Positions 43,122-51,972 of a stretch of 64,000 nucleotides of DNA are shown here, piece after piece. The stretch's first letter is position 1. The number at the start of each line of letters is the position of its first letter. Source of the DNA: Dyadobacter sp. 50-39 (GTDB lineage Bacteria > Bacteroidota > Bacteroidia > Cytophagales > Spirosomataceae); assembly GCA_001898145.1 (NCBI GenBank), contig MKSR01000020.1, positions 96,895 through 160,894 of the forward strand, written 5' to 3'. The notes under the pieces are model-generated. The model was not told the origin of the DNA, did not search any database, and saw nothing but the letters and a program-made list of their open reading frames with translations. Made by a program: the position numbers and the translations under genes.

Positions 43122-44783
43122 ATGCTTTCAAAAACAGGTGTTTCGCTCCGGAAAATGCGGCATTGGGGAATGGGCTTGGCGGCAGGTGCGATAATGGCCC
43201 TGCCCGCGAAGACATGGGCGCAGGTAAAAATGAACCCTGCCAAAATCGATGCGCTGAAAACAGAAATGGCCAGGGAGATAGACGGCCAGCAGAAATTCAC
43301 GCAGGAGATGGTGGATATGGTATTCAGCTTCGGCGAACTGGGGTTTCAGGAGTTCGAGACCTCGAAGTACCTGACCGACATTTTAAAGAAAAACGGCTTC
43401 ACTATCGAACAGGGCATTGCCGGTATTCCTACCGCCTGGACGGCCAAATGGGGATCCGGAAAACCGGTGATCGCGGTAGGAAGCGACATTGATTGCATTC
43501 CAAAAGCGTCGCAGAAACCCGGCGTGGCCTACCACGACCCGATCATCGAGGGCGCACCGGGGCATGGCGAAGGACATAACTCGGGCCAGCCGCTGAACAT
43601 CACCGCCGTGCTGGCATTGAAAAAAATCATGGAACGCGAAAAGATCCCCGGTACCATCATGCTGTGGCCCGGCGTGGCGGAGGAGCAGCTCGGTACCAAG
43701 GCCTACTACGTCCGGGATGGTTTTTTCAAAGACGTCGACGCCTGCATTTTTACCCACGTGGCCAACAACCTTTCGGTGTCTTATGGCGATGGCGGGAACA
43801 ATGGGATGGTGTCGGTGCAGTTCAATTTCGAAGGACAGGCCTCGCACGCGGGGGCGGCACCCTGGCGCGGGAAGAGCGCGCTCGACGCCGTGGAGCTGAT
43901 GAATATCGGCTGGAACTTTCACCGCGAGCATATGGAAACCACGCAGCGGTCGCATTATGTGATCAAGGATGGCGGCGACCAGCCCAATGTAGTGCCTTCC
44001 AAGGCGTCGGTGTGGTATTACTTCCGCGAGCGCACTTACCCTAAAATCACGCAGATGTTCAAAGATGGCATCCGCATTGCCGAAGGCGCAGCGCAGATGA
44101 CCGAAACCAAAATGACCTATGAAGTCCTCGGCAGCGCCTGGCCAGGGCATTTCAACCAGGCCATCGCCGAAACGATGTATGAGAATATCAAGCGGGTGGG
44201 CTTGCCCAAATGGTCGGAAGACGACCAGGTGCTGGCCAAAGCGGCGCAGAAGGAAATGCAAAACCCGGAAGGCGGTGCGCTCGAAAACAATGGCCTTGCG
44301 ACCACACTGAGCCAGCTTTCGAAGCCGTCAGCCACGCCGAATACCGGCGGGGGAGGTTCCGACGACATTGCCGACATTTCCTGGAACCTTCCCACGGTGG
44401 TATTGCGCTACCCGGCCAATATCCCCGGGCTGCCGGGCCACCATTGGGCCAATGCAATTGCCATGGCGACGCCGATTGCCCATAAGGGCGTTACCGCCGG
44501 TGCGAAAGTGGAGGCTATGACGCTGCTCGATCTGCTGGTGAAGCCGGAAGTGCTCCGCTCTGCCTGGGATTATTTCAATAATATCCAGACCAAGGATGTC
44601 AAATACAAAGCCCTTATTTCCGGTACCGACAAGCCTGCGATCCATCTCAACGAGAAGATTATGCAGGAGTACCGGCCGGAAATGAAGAAATACTATTACG
44701 ACCCGGCCAAATATCCTACCTATCTGGAACAGTTGGGCATCAAGTATCCGACGGTTCGCGAAAACGCGGGGGCCGGGAAGTGA
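43122..44783 (+). CDS. Exported M20-family amidohydrolase (AbgB-like), copy 2
   Basis: 553 residues, similar to the preceding enzyme over its whole length, with the same metal and catalytic motifs and a signal ending KTWAQ. A second in-frame ATG at 43155 would give a shorter, more typical signal. AbgA/AbgB work as a heterodimer in E. coli, so two tandem paralogues may form a mixed complex here, or cover two substrates. It ends with a 3-base overlap to a GTG just before the ABC ATPase gene. Confidence 0.92.
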   Translation: MLSKTGVSLRKMRHWGMGLAAGAIMALPAKTWAQVKMNPAKIDALKTEMAREIDGQQKFTQEMVDMVFSFGELGFQEFETSKYLTDILKKNGFTIEQGIAGIPTAWTAKWGSGKPVIAVGSDIDCIPKASQKPGVAYHDPIIEGAPGHGEGHNSGQPLNITAVLALKKIMEREKIPGTIMLWPGVAEEQLGTKAYYVRDGFFKDVDACIFTHVANNLSVSYGDGGNNGMVSVQFNFEGQASHAGAAPWRGKSALDAVELMNIGWNFHREHMETTQRSHYVIKDGGDQPNVVPSKASVWYYFRERTYPKITQMFKDGIRIAEGAAQMTETKMTYEVLGSAWPGHFNQAIAETMYENIKRVGLPKWSEDDQVLAKAAQKEMQNPEGGALENNGLATTLSQLSKPSATPNTGGGGSDDIADISWNLPTVVLRYPANIPGLPGHHWANAIAMATPIAHKGVTAGAKVEAMTLLDLLVKPEVLRSAWDYFNNIQTKDVKYKALISGTDKPAIHLNEKIMQEYRPEMKKYYYDPAKYPTYLEQLGIKYPTVRENAGAGK

Positions 44784-44788
44784 CGGCC

Positions 44789-45457
44789 ATGCTTCAAACG
44801 ACCAGCCTCACCAAAGCCTTCGCAACCGGCACCACCCTGCATTTTCCTGACTGGAACGTCCGGGCGGGAGAACAATGGCTGCTGCTGGGCGAATCGGGCT
44901 GCGGGAAAACGACGCTGCTGCACATGCTGGCAGGTTTGCTGAAACCGGCGCGGGGTAATGTGGTGGTGAATGCGACCGATCTTTACGCACTTCCGCCGCG
45001 GGAGCTCGACCGGTTCCGTGGCCAGCATATCGGCATCGTTTTCCAACAGCCGCATTTGATCCGGAGCATGACGGTGGAGGAAAACCTGGTACTCGCCCAA
45101 AGTTTCACAGGAGCAGGAAAGGACGTATCGCGGATCCGGGAGGTGCTGGGTGCATTGGATATGGGCCATAAACGGCGCAGTTATCCGCACGAATTAAGCC
45201 AGGGGCAGGCCCAGCGCGTCGGCATTGCGCGGGCGATCGTCCACAAGCCGGCTGTGTTGCTCGCCGACGAGCCTACCAGCAGCCTCGACAACCGGAATGC
45301 CGATGCCGTGATCCGGTTGCTGTCGGAGCTTGCGGCGTCGACGGGTTCAACCCTCGTGATCTCCACCCACGACGATCGGGTGAAGGATGCTTTTTTTAAG
45401 GACTTTATGTTTGAACTCTCGCATGAACGCATTTCAGATCAGTTGGAAAAATCTTAA
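44789..45457 (+). CDS. LolD/MacB-like ABC transporter ATPase
   Basis: 222 residues from ATG 44789 (GTG 44780 is possible). Walker A GESGCGKTT, Q-loop FQQPHLI, signature LSQGQAQR (a variant of LSGGQ with Q in place of one G), Walker B VLLADEPTSSLD and H-loop ISTHDD are present. The nearest types are LolD/YbbA. It overlaps the permease gene by 35 bases. It is joined to the amidohydrolase operon by its spacing. Confidence 0.93.
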   Translation: MLQTTSLTKAFATGTTLHFPDWNVRAGEQWLLLGESGCGKTTLLHMLAGLLKPARGNVVVNATDLYALPPRELDRFRGQHIGIVFQQPHLIRSMTVEENLVLAQSFTGAGKDVSRIREVLGALDMGHKRRSYPHELSQGQAQRVGIARAIVHKPAVLLADEPTSSLDNRNADAVIRLLSELAASTGSTLVISTHDDRVKDAFFKDFMFELSHERISDQLEKS

Positions 45458-46586
45458 ATCCAACCCGCTGACGCTCGCCCTGAATCTCCTGCTGATCGCA
45501 TTCGGTACGGGTATGCTCGCCATGCTCCTGCTTGGAATGGACCAGATAGGCGGGCGGCTGCGCGAAAATGCAAGCGGAATCGACCTCGTAGCCGGGGCTA
45601 AGGGCAGCCCGCTCCAATTGGTATTGAGCAGCGTTTACTTCATTGATTTTCCCACCGGCAATATCACCGAAGCGGATGCCCGTTTATTGGCTGCCAATCC
45701 CATGGTCAAAAAGGCGGTGCCGCTGGCGCTGGGCGATAATTATGCCGGCTTCCGCATTGTGGGCGCCGACACCGGCTATGCCAGCCTGCACGGCCTGGAA
45801 CTGGCATCCGGCCGCTTCTGGATGCGCGACTTCGAAATCGTCATCGGCGCGGAAGTGGCCCGGGAGGAGAACCTGAAAACCGGCGACCGGATTTACGGCT
45901 CGCACGGGCTGTCGTCCGAGGAAGACCTGCATGCCGACCATCCTTACATCGTCACGGGTATTCTCAAAAAGCAAAAAAAGGTAGCCGACCACCTGGTGCT
46001 CACCAGTCTGGAAAGCATTTGGGCAATGCACGGGGCCATGGAGAAGCACGAAATCACTTCGATGCTTTTGCAGTACCGCACGAGAATGGCCATGGTGGCG
46101 CTGCCGGCGATGATCAACCGCTCTACCGCCATGCAGGCGGCGTCGCCGGCTAGGGAAAGCGCGCGGCTGTTTGCATTGCTTGGCGTGGGTGTGGAAACAG
46201 TCCGGTGGTTTGCGGTGGCTCTAATGCTGCTTTCCGGCGTGAGCGTGTTTGTAAGTCTGTACAATTCCCTGCGGGAGCGCGTGTACGACCTGGCGATCAT
46301 GCGCGTGATGGGCGCTTCGCGGGGGATCGTGTTGGCGATGATCCTGCTGGAAGGAGCGCTGCTGACGACGTTCGGTTCGCTGGCTGGCATCCTGCTCGGG
46401 CACGGTGCGCTGCAATGCATCGGCTACTGGCAGGGATCGCCGCAGGCGCGGCTGGATGGCCTCGCATTTATGCCCGAAGAGGGATGGCTGCTGCTTGCCG
46501 GCGTACTTATCGGGTTGGTAGCGGCCCTGCTGCCTGCTGTACAGGCCTACCGGATCGATATTTCTCAAACTATGTCGAAAAGCTGA
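45423..46586 (+). CDS. FtsX-like ABC transporter permease
   Basis: 387 residues from ATG 45423 (MNAFQISWKNLKSNPLTLAL). It has one N-terminal helix (about 14-35), a periplasmic MacB_PCD-like domain (35-250) and three C-terminal helices (about 262-285, 310-330, 350-375), the four-helix type VII layout. Together with the ATPase it would extract or move something across the inner membrane envelope rather than import in the usual way. Confidence 0.92.
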   Translation: MNAFQISWKNLKSNPLTLALNLLLIAFGTGMLAMLLLGMDQIGGRLRENASGIDLVAGAKGSPLQLVLSSVYFIDFPTGNITEADARLLAANPMVKKAVPLALGDNYAGFRIVGADTGYASLHGLELASGRFWMRDFEIVIGAEVAREENLKTGDRIYGSHGLSSEEDLHADHPYIVTGILKKQKKVADHLVLTSLESIWAMHGAMEKHEITSMLLQYRTRMAMVALPAMINRSTAMQAASPARESARLFALLGVGVETVRWFAVALMLLSGVSVFVSLYNSLRERVYDLAIMRVMGASRGIVLAMILLEGALLTTFGSLAGILLGHGALQCIGYWQGSPQARLDGLAFMPEEGWLLLAGVLIGLVAALLPAVQAYRIDISQTMSKS

Positions 46587-46587
46587 T

Positions 46588-47034
46588 ATGACATTGATTT
46601 CAAGATGTTTCCTGCTGGTGCTGTTGCTGTGTGCGTATGCCGGGAGCGCCCAGCCGCCTGCACACATCCCGCTGATGAACGACACGTGGAAGCTCATCGG
46701 GCAGCGCACTTACAAAAAGAATGCGGAATTCAAGATGGTACCCGCGTTCCCGGCCCGGCTGGAAGGGATGCAGAACAAAACGGTTGAACTGCCCGGCTAC
46801 ATGATCCCGATCAACGCCGACCTGAATCACAAGGAGTTTATGCTGGCCGTAGTACCGATGGACCAATGTCCCTATTGCGGACAGGGCGACATTCCCTCGA
46901 TGGTGGAAGTCAAAATGGTGAAGGAAGTCGGGTACACCGACAAACCGGTGAAGATCAGGGGCAAGCTCATGCTCAACAAATCCGGCGATTACCGGTCCGA
47001 AGTATTCCTGCTTCAAGCGGAGCAGGTGAAGTAG
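46588..47034 (+). CDS. DUF3299-like exported protein with CxxC
   Basis: 148 residues with a Sec signal (1-21, GSAQ). The core reads LPGYMIPINADLNHKEFMLA, then VVPMDQCPYCGQGDIPSMVEV and KIRGKLMLNKSGDYRSEVFLL, which fits DUF3299. The CPYCG pair could bind metal or form a disulfide. In some proteobacteria DUF3299 genes sit beside a similar ABC pair in zinc-regulated loci (from memory, unverified). It starts directly after the permease. Confidence 0.75.
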   Translation: MTLISRCFLLVLLLCAYAGSAQPPAHIPLMNDTWKLIGQRTYKKNAEFKMVPAFPARLEGMQNKTVELPGYMIPINADLNHKEFMLAVVPMDQCPYCGQGDIPSMVEVKMVKEVGYTDKPVKIRGKLMLNKSGDYRSEVFLLQAEQVK

Positions 47035-47067
47035 TATTTAAAATCATTCATCCATAACCCGAATCCT

Positions 47068-49620
47068 ATGAATTTGAGATTCTATGCATTAGCCGTCCTG
47101 TTGGCCTCCGGTACACTCAGTTATGCGCAAAATCCGGGAGGACAAGGCGGCCGGGCCCAGGGCTCCGCCACGCCGGCCGCCAGCATTGCCTCGGCCACGC
47201 AGGGCATGAAGAAGCACGAGGGCTTTTTTAATTTTTATTATGATGAAAAAACAGGGAAAGTGCTGCTCGAAGTGGACAAGCTCGACAAGGAGTTTCTTTA
47301 CTTCGCGTCGCTTTCCGAAGGTGTCGGAAACGGCGGCCCCGAACGCGGGCAGGCTTCTTCTGCGCTTGCCAAGTTCATCAAAGCCGGCCCGAAAGTGCTG
47401 CTCGTAGAGCCGGTGACCAATTATCGGGCCATTACACAGAATGCCGATGAGCAGCGGGCCGTGGAAAATGCATTTGCCAAATCGGTGATATGGGGCTTCT
47501 CGCCGGTGGCGATGGAAGGGGAAAAGCTGCTGATCGACCTGACGCCGTTCATTATCCGCGACAGCCAGAACATCGCCGCAAGGCTGGGCGTACGGCGCGT
47601 GAGCGGGCCCGTGAGCGTTGCGCAGCCCTCGGGCGGGGGAGGCAGCTACCGGCTTGACGAGTCGCGCTCCGTTGTTTACCTGGAAAATACGAGGAATTTT
47701 CCCAAAAACACAGAATTCGAGGCGATGATCACCTTCACCGGCGGCACGCCGAATGTAAACCGCTTTGGCGGCGGGGGCAGCAGCCTCGCGCCCGATCCCG
47801 CCGCGGTGACGATCAATATGCACCAGTCTTTTGTGGAATTACCTGACGGCAACTACAAGACCCGGCGTTTCGATCCCCGGTCGGCATTCGGGATGTTCAG
47901 TTATATGGATTTTTCCGCACCGATGACCGAGCCGATCGTCAAGCGGTTTATCCGCCGGCACCGTCTGGAGAAAAAGAATCCGGGCAATGCGCCGAGCGAG
48001 CCGGTGGAGCCGATCGTCTATTACGTTGACCGCGGTGCGCCGGAACCCGTGAAAACCGCATTGATCGAAGGTGGTGCCTACTGGAATGAGGCATTTGAAG
48101 CGGCGGGTTTTAAAAATGCTTTCCAGGTGAAGGAATTGCCGGCCGGTGCCGATCCGATGGACATCCGGTACAATGTGGTAAACTGGATCAACCGCACCGG
48201 CGCACCACGCGGTTTTTCTTCCGGAGCCTCGTATATCGATCCCCGGACTGGTGAGATTATCAAAGGCGTGGTGACGCTCGGTTCGGACCGCCACCGCCAG
48301 GATTATCTCATCGCGGAAGGCCTTTTGCAGCCATACGAGGATGGTAAGAAGACTACCAGCGCCATGCAGGAGCTCGCCCTGGCGCGGGTAAGGCAACTTT
48401 CGGCCCACGAAATAGGCCATACGCTGGGCTTTAATCACAATTTTGCGGCCAGTCCCAAGGACCGGGGCTCGGTAATGGACTACCCATTCCCCAGGTTCTC
48501 CCTCAAAGCGGATGGTAGCGTCGACATTTCGGATTCCTATGCCAAAGGCATCGGCGCCTGGGACAAGCGCGCCGTGATGTGGGGCTATACCGAATTTCCG
48601 AAAGGGGCCGACGAGGAAGCCGGGCTCGAAAAAATCATGCAGGAAACGCTCAAACAGGGCTTTTTGTATATCCCCGACATTGGCGGCAATGCACACCCGA
48701 CATCACACCAATGGGACGATGGCGCCAATGCGATAGACCAGATGACCAACATTATGAAGGTTCGCAGGAAAGTGCTCGACAATTTTTCTGAAAAGGCCAT
48801 TCAAAAAGGCGAGCCCATGGCTACGATCGAGGAAGTGCTCGTACCGATCTACCTGCTCCACCGTTACCAGGTGGAAGCGGTTGCAAAGTCGGTGGGCGGA
48901 TTGTATTTCACCCACGCCGTGAAGAACGACGGCCAGGTGACTACCCGGATGGTGGAGCCGAAGGAACAATGGCGTGCGCTGGAATCGCTGCTGGGCACCA
49001 TTACTCCCGAGGCGCTGGCATTGCCCGAGGCGTTGATCACCAAAATCCCGCCGCGTCCGAGCGGATACCCAGCCAGTCTGGAAACCTTCACCGGCCACAC
49101 CGGTCCGACGTTCGATCCCATTGCGGCTGCCGAAACCGCGGCCGGTACCACGCTGTCGTACCTGCTCAATCCCGAGCGTGCGGCACGCCTGATCGAGTAC
49201 AATGCGCGGGACGCGAAGCAGCCCGGACTGATGCCGGTTATCGACAAGATTTTGGAGAAAACATGGAAAGCATCGCCGCTGGATGGCTACAAGGGCGAAT
49301 TACAAACACTGGTCAATAATCTTTCACTGAAATACCTGCTTATGCTGGCCGCCGATCCCAAAGCGCCCGAAAACGTGCGGGGCGAGGCGTTACTGAAAGT
49401 AGGAGAGCTGAGCGAATGGATGAAGGGACAGCTGGCTGCCGCCGCGCCCAAGCAAAAGGCGAATATGCTGTTTGCATTATCCCGGATCGACGAGTTCGGC
49501 AAGAACCCCGTCAAATTCGAGCCGGGTTCGGTACTCGAAATGCCGCCCGGCGCGCCGATCATGGGGCATATGGACTTCATGGGTTGCTCGCAGACCCACT
49601 CCGGCGATACCGCCCAATAG
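47068..49620 (+). CDS. Large zinc-dependent metalloprotease (DUF5117/DUF4953 type)
   Basis: 850 residues with a Sec signal (1-20). The Bacteroidota DUF5118-DUF5117-peptidase arrangement is visible: GFFNFYYDEKTGKVLLEV and YFASLSEGVG at the start, the long beta region to about 300, then the zinc site HEIGHTLGFNH (His 447, Glu 448, His 451, His 457) followed by SVMDYPFPR, the Met-turn. This is a metzincin-like protease working in the periplasm or outside. It closes the receptor-peptidase-transporter series and is followed by a terminator. Physiological substrate unknown. Confidence 0.93.
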   Translation: MNLRFYALAVLLASGTLSYAQNPGGQGGRAQGSATPAASIASATQGMKKHEGFFNFYYDEKTGKVLLEVDKLDKEFLYFASLSEGVGNGGPERGQASSALAKFIKAGPKVLLVEPVTNYRAITQNADEQRAVENAFAKSVIWGFSPVAMEGEKLLIDLTPFIIRDSQNIAARLGVRRVSGPVSVAQPSGGGGSYRLDESRSVVYLENTRNFPKNTEFEAMITFTGGTPNVNRFGGGGSSLAPDPAAVTINMHQSFVELPDGNYKTRRFDPRSAFGMFSYMDFSAPMTEPIVKRFIRRHRLEKKNPGNAPSEPVEPIVYYVDRGAPEPVKTALIEGGAYWNEAFEAAGFKNAFQVKELPAGADPMDIRYNVVNWINRTGAPRGFSSGASYIDPRTGEIIKGVVTLGSDRHRQDYLIAEGLLQPYEDGKKTTSAMQELALARVRQLSAHEIGHTLGFNHNFAASPKDRGSVMDYPFPRFSLKADGSVDISDSYAKGIGAWDKRAVMWGYTEFPKGADEEAGLEKIMQETLKQGFLYIPDIGGNAHPTSHQWDDGANAIDQMTNIMKVRRKVLDNFSEKAIQKGEPMATIEEVLVPIYLLHRYQVEAVAKSVGGLYFTHAVKNDGQVTTRMVEPKEQWRALESLLGTITPEALALPEALITKIPPRPSGYPASLETFTGHTGPTFDPIAAAETAAGTTLSYLLNPERAARLIEYNARDAKQPGLMPVIDKILEKTWKASPLDGYKGELQTLVNNLSLKYLLMLAADPKAPENVRGEALLKVGELSEWMKGQLAAAAPKQKANMLFALSRIDEFGKNPVKFEPGSVLEMPPGAPIMGHMDFMGCSQTHSGDTAQ

Positions 49621-49627
49621 GATAGCC

Positions 49628-49660
49628 TGGGCGGGAAGCAGCCACTATGCTTCCCGCCCA
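49628..49660 (+). terminator. Intrinsic terminator hairpin
   Basis: A perfect 13-base stem (TGGGCGGGAAGCA) with a 7-base loop ends the operon 8 bases after the protease stop; the T-tract is weak. Confidence 0.7.
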
Positions 49661-50001
49661 ATCCTTGTTGCACCTCTCGCGGAAACCCTGTATCCGCCTT
49701 CTTCACCTGCTAGCAGCCAGTGCACCAGCAATGCTACAAACTGATTCGTATATGCTGCAAATGCCCGGTAGCGTGCTTTGTACAGTGTTTTGTAGTAAAA
49801 ATTTAGTGGCCACTGAAGGGATTTGATAGCCCGGATTCGTCCCCCCATCGAGGAGTTGTTACACCCTCAAATTCAGCACCCTCACCCCAAAACCGAGAAC
49901 GGATCATTCGGAAAGGATTATGTTTGCACAGTGATACGATAATCATGCACTTGATTGAGTATCAGAATAGTTTTTTCTTTGTAAAAACACAAAATCCTCT
50001 C
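49661..50001. other. Intergenic stretch without a recognised gene
   Basis: I see no credible gene here. Near the right end TTG (49951-49953), 20 bases and TTTCTTTG (49974-49981) resemble a promoter that would start the small gene at 50002 with a leader of about 14 bases. Confidence 0.4.
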
Positions 50002-50202
50002 ATGAAGACGCAAAGCAAATATTTGGAAGAGATCAACAGGCTTCTGGCTGACTATCTTCTCGAAATCGAAAAATCCGATTTGAAGCCGCTGTCAGCACAA
50101 GTTTACCAGGTACAATCAAAAAATTTCGTCAGGTGGATCAACGGCGAATTTACACCGGGCGAAGTGAAGAAGTCCAAGAAGCAGGACAAGCCGGGAAAGT
50201 AA
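50002..50202 (+). CDS. Small helical protein of unknown function
   Basis: 66 residues from ATG 50002 (MKTQSKYLEEINRLLADYLL). The first half is an amphipathic helix; then VQSKNFVRWINGEFTPG and a Lys-rich tail. An upstream ATG at 49924 would add 26 residues of unusual composition and lies ahead of the candidate promoter. The Arg/Lys-rich end suggests nucleic-acid or protein contact, but no family is recognised. Confidence 0.65.
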   Translation: MKTQSKYLEEINRLLADYLLEIEKSDLKPLSAQVYQVQSKNFVRWINGEFTPGEVKKSKKQDKPGK

Positions 50203-50297
50203 GCCGGGCACACACAATGCAATTCGTTATTTACCACGTTCCTCTTTCATCATCATTCAGGCCTGCGGCCAGCCCAGTCATTCTTCAACGCGTTTTC

Positions 50298-50330
50298 AAA
50301 AAAACACCTTCCCGGTAGTACCGGAAGGTG
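50298..50330 (-). terminator. Minus-strand intrinsic terminator without an evident gene
   Basis: CACCTTCCGGTA pairs with its partner across a small loop with one bulged base, then T7 on the minus strand. Confidence 0.65.
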
Positions 50331-50415
50331 TAAGATATACTCAACGTTTATCAACGTACTTCATACGTTCAGATTCAGGCTCCTGCGTCAGGCTCTCCGA
50401 TCATTCACCGGCAGG
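50298..50415 (-). ncRNA. Candidate small RNA with own terminator
   Basis: On the minus strand a TAAATTTG box (50429-50422) is followed by about 110 bases with several self-complementary pieces (CCTGACGCAGG, AACGTATGAAGTACGTT, AACGTT) and then a 12-base-stem hairpin (50330-50305) with seven T residues (50304-50298), an intrinsic terminator. No minus-strand gene exists for this terminator to serve. A -33 element at the right distance is missing, so this is a candidate only. Confidence 0.35.
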
Positions 50416-50511
50416 ATTTTACAAATTTAACATCGGCTCCAAAAAGGCATTGTAGTTTGCCATCGTTTTGCTTGTGGCAATTTCGCTACATTATCTGTTG
50501 CTTTTTTTAGG

Positions 50512-50519
50512 TAGATTTG
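50512..50519 (+). promoter_or_regulatory. -7 element TAGATTTG for the histidine kinase
   Basis: A TAnnTTTG match 57 bases before ATG 50577; it overlaps the TTG at 50517, arguing against that codon as the start. The -33 region is weak. Confidence 0.45.
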
Positions 50520-50576
50520 GGTTTTGTCGCATCGTCTGGCCCCGACAGCGAACAGCGATTTAGAGACCTGAATTAC

Positions 50577-51890
50577 ATGATTCGATCGATTCTGGAATGG
50601 CCCGTAAGAAAGCAATTGGAATGCGAAACGAGTATCCTCAACAGGGCCCGCATCAAAGTACTTTCCTACGCGCTTAACCTGAAAATTTGTACGACAACGC
50701 TCCTTCTGATCTTCTATCAGCTGGAAAACCACCAACTGCAGGTAACCAGGGCGGCCGTGCTGCTGGCCATTATAGTGGTCTACTACATTGCACTTTCGAT
50801 GGGGTTCCCCTGGCGGAAAGCGGCGCATGCGGCCATGCTGATCTTCATGCTCATCATCTGGAGCAATCTCTACATATTTCAGAAAGGGTTTGACCTGGTT
50901 ACGCTGCAGTACATTCTGGTCGTCAGCGCCGCGGCATTCTACGGGCTCGGCAACCGGTGGGGGGTGATCTACTCGACCCTGGCCGTTACACCGTTTCTGG
51001 CGGATGTGCTGATGGGCCTGCATATTACCGGCAACATAGCCTGGGGGCCCCAAGGTTCTGGACGGACCACCATCGTGATCCAGCTTTTGCAGAATTTCAT
51101 CCTGATGGTGCTGATCAACTACTTCTTTTTCAGCTCGTTTTACGAGACGATCGACGACCTCGATGCCCGTCGGGATGAACTGCGCGCCAGCCTGGAAAGC
51201 CTGGAAGATTCACAGCGAAAGCTCCAAACGGAATATGTCCATCAAAAACACCTGATCGCCAGCATTTCCCACGATATCAAAAGCCCGCTGCGTTTCCTGA
51301 TGACTACCACGGGACGCCTCGCCCGCATTCACCCGGACTTGTCTATGGTAAGGGCGATCAGCCAGTCGAGCTACCGGCTTTATCATTTTATGAAAAACCT
51401 GTTGGAATATACCGAGTTCCGGTATAAGAATTCCGCGGTGCAGTTCACCTACCTCGATCTGAACGAAATGGTGGAGCAGAAGTTCGCCATTTTTGTCCAG
51501 GACGCAGAAGTGAATGCGAATCGGTTCGTAAACGGCGTGGTACCGGGGGTGATCATTAAAAATAATCAGCAGCTGGTCGGCATTATCCTGCACAACCTGA
51601 TCGACAATGCGAACAAGGCTACCAACGGCGGCACAGTGAGTGTGACTTACGAAGATTTCAGGGAGGAGCTGCACCTGATTGTGAACGACACAGGCCCGGG
51701 AATGGAAAGCACCGTCAGGGACTGGATCAACAGCGCGTCCAAGCAGCTGCCCGAGGATGAAAGCACCTCTCAGAACTTTGGAATGGGGCTATTGATCGTA
51801 AAGGAAATCAGCACGCTCATCAGGGCACGCCTGCTTGCGAAGCCCAACCAGCCGGTGGGGACTTCGGTGCATATTATTTTTTCCAAATAA
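50577..51890 (+). CDS. Membrane sensor histidine kinase
   Basis: 437 residues. About six helices in residues 28-188 form an unusual-looking 7TM-like sensor without a large periplasmic loop, followed by a coiled coil (190-225). The kinase core has His 232 (SISHDIKSPLRF), N box HNLIDNANKA (340-348), G1 NDTGPGM (370-376) and G2 FGMGLLIVKE (401-410). The short F region is typical of this group. It lies 82 bases before a NarL-type regulator gene, its probable partner. Signal unknown. Confidence 0.93.
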   Translation: MIRSILEWPVRKQLECETSILNRARIKVLSYALNLKICTTTLLLIFYQLENHQLQVTRAAVLLAIIVVYYIALSMGFPWRKAAHAAMLIFMLIIWSNLYIFQKGFDLVTLQYILVVSAAAFYGLGNRWGVIYSTLAVTPFLADVLMGLHITGNIAWGPQGSGRTTIVIQLLQNFILMVLINYFFFSSFYETIDDLDARRDELRASLESLEDSQRKLQTEYVHQKHLIASISHDIKSPLRFLMTTTGRLARIHPDLSMVRAISQSSYRLYHFMKNLLEYTEFRYKNSAVQFTYLDLNEMVEQKFAIFVQDAEVNANRFVNGVVPGVIIKNNQQLVGIILHNLIDNANKATNGGTVSVTYEDFREELHLIVNDTGPGMESTVRDWINSASKQLPEDESTSQNFGMGLLIVKEISTLIRARLLAKPNQPVGTSVHIIFSK

Positions 51891-51972
51891 AATCAGTGTA
51901 GTCGATTTTCTACATCAAATTTCATTTATATTAAACTACTTTTAAAACTGACTTGAAGTAAAGTATCATTGA

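Noticed and set aside
49645-49848. 67-residue minus-strand ORF after the zinc protease
   Set aside because: Overlaps the terminator arm, has no family resemblance or start context.
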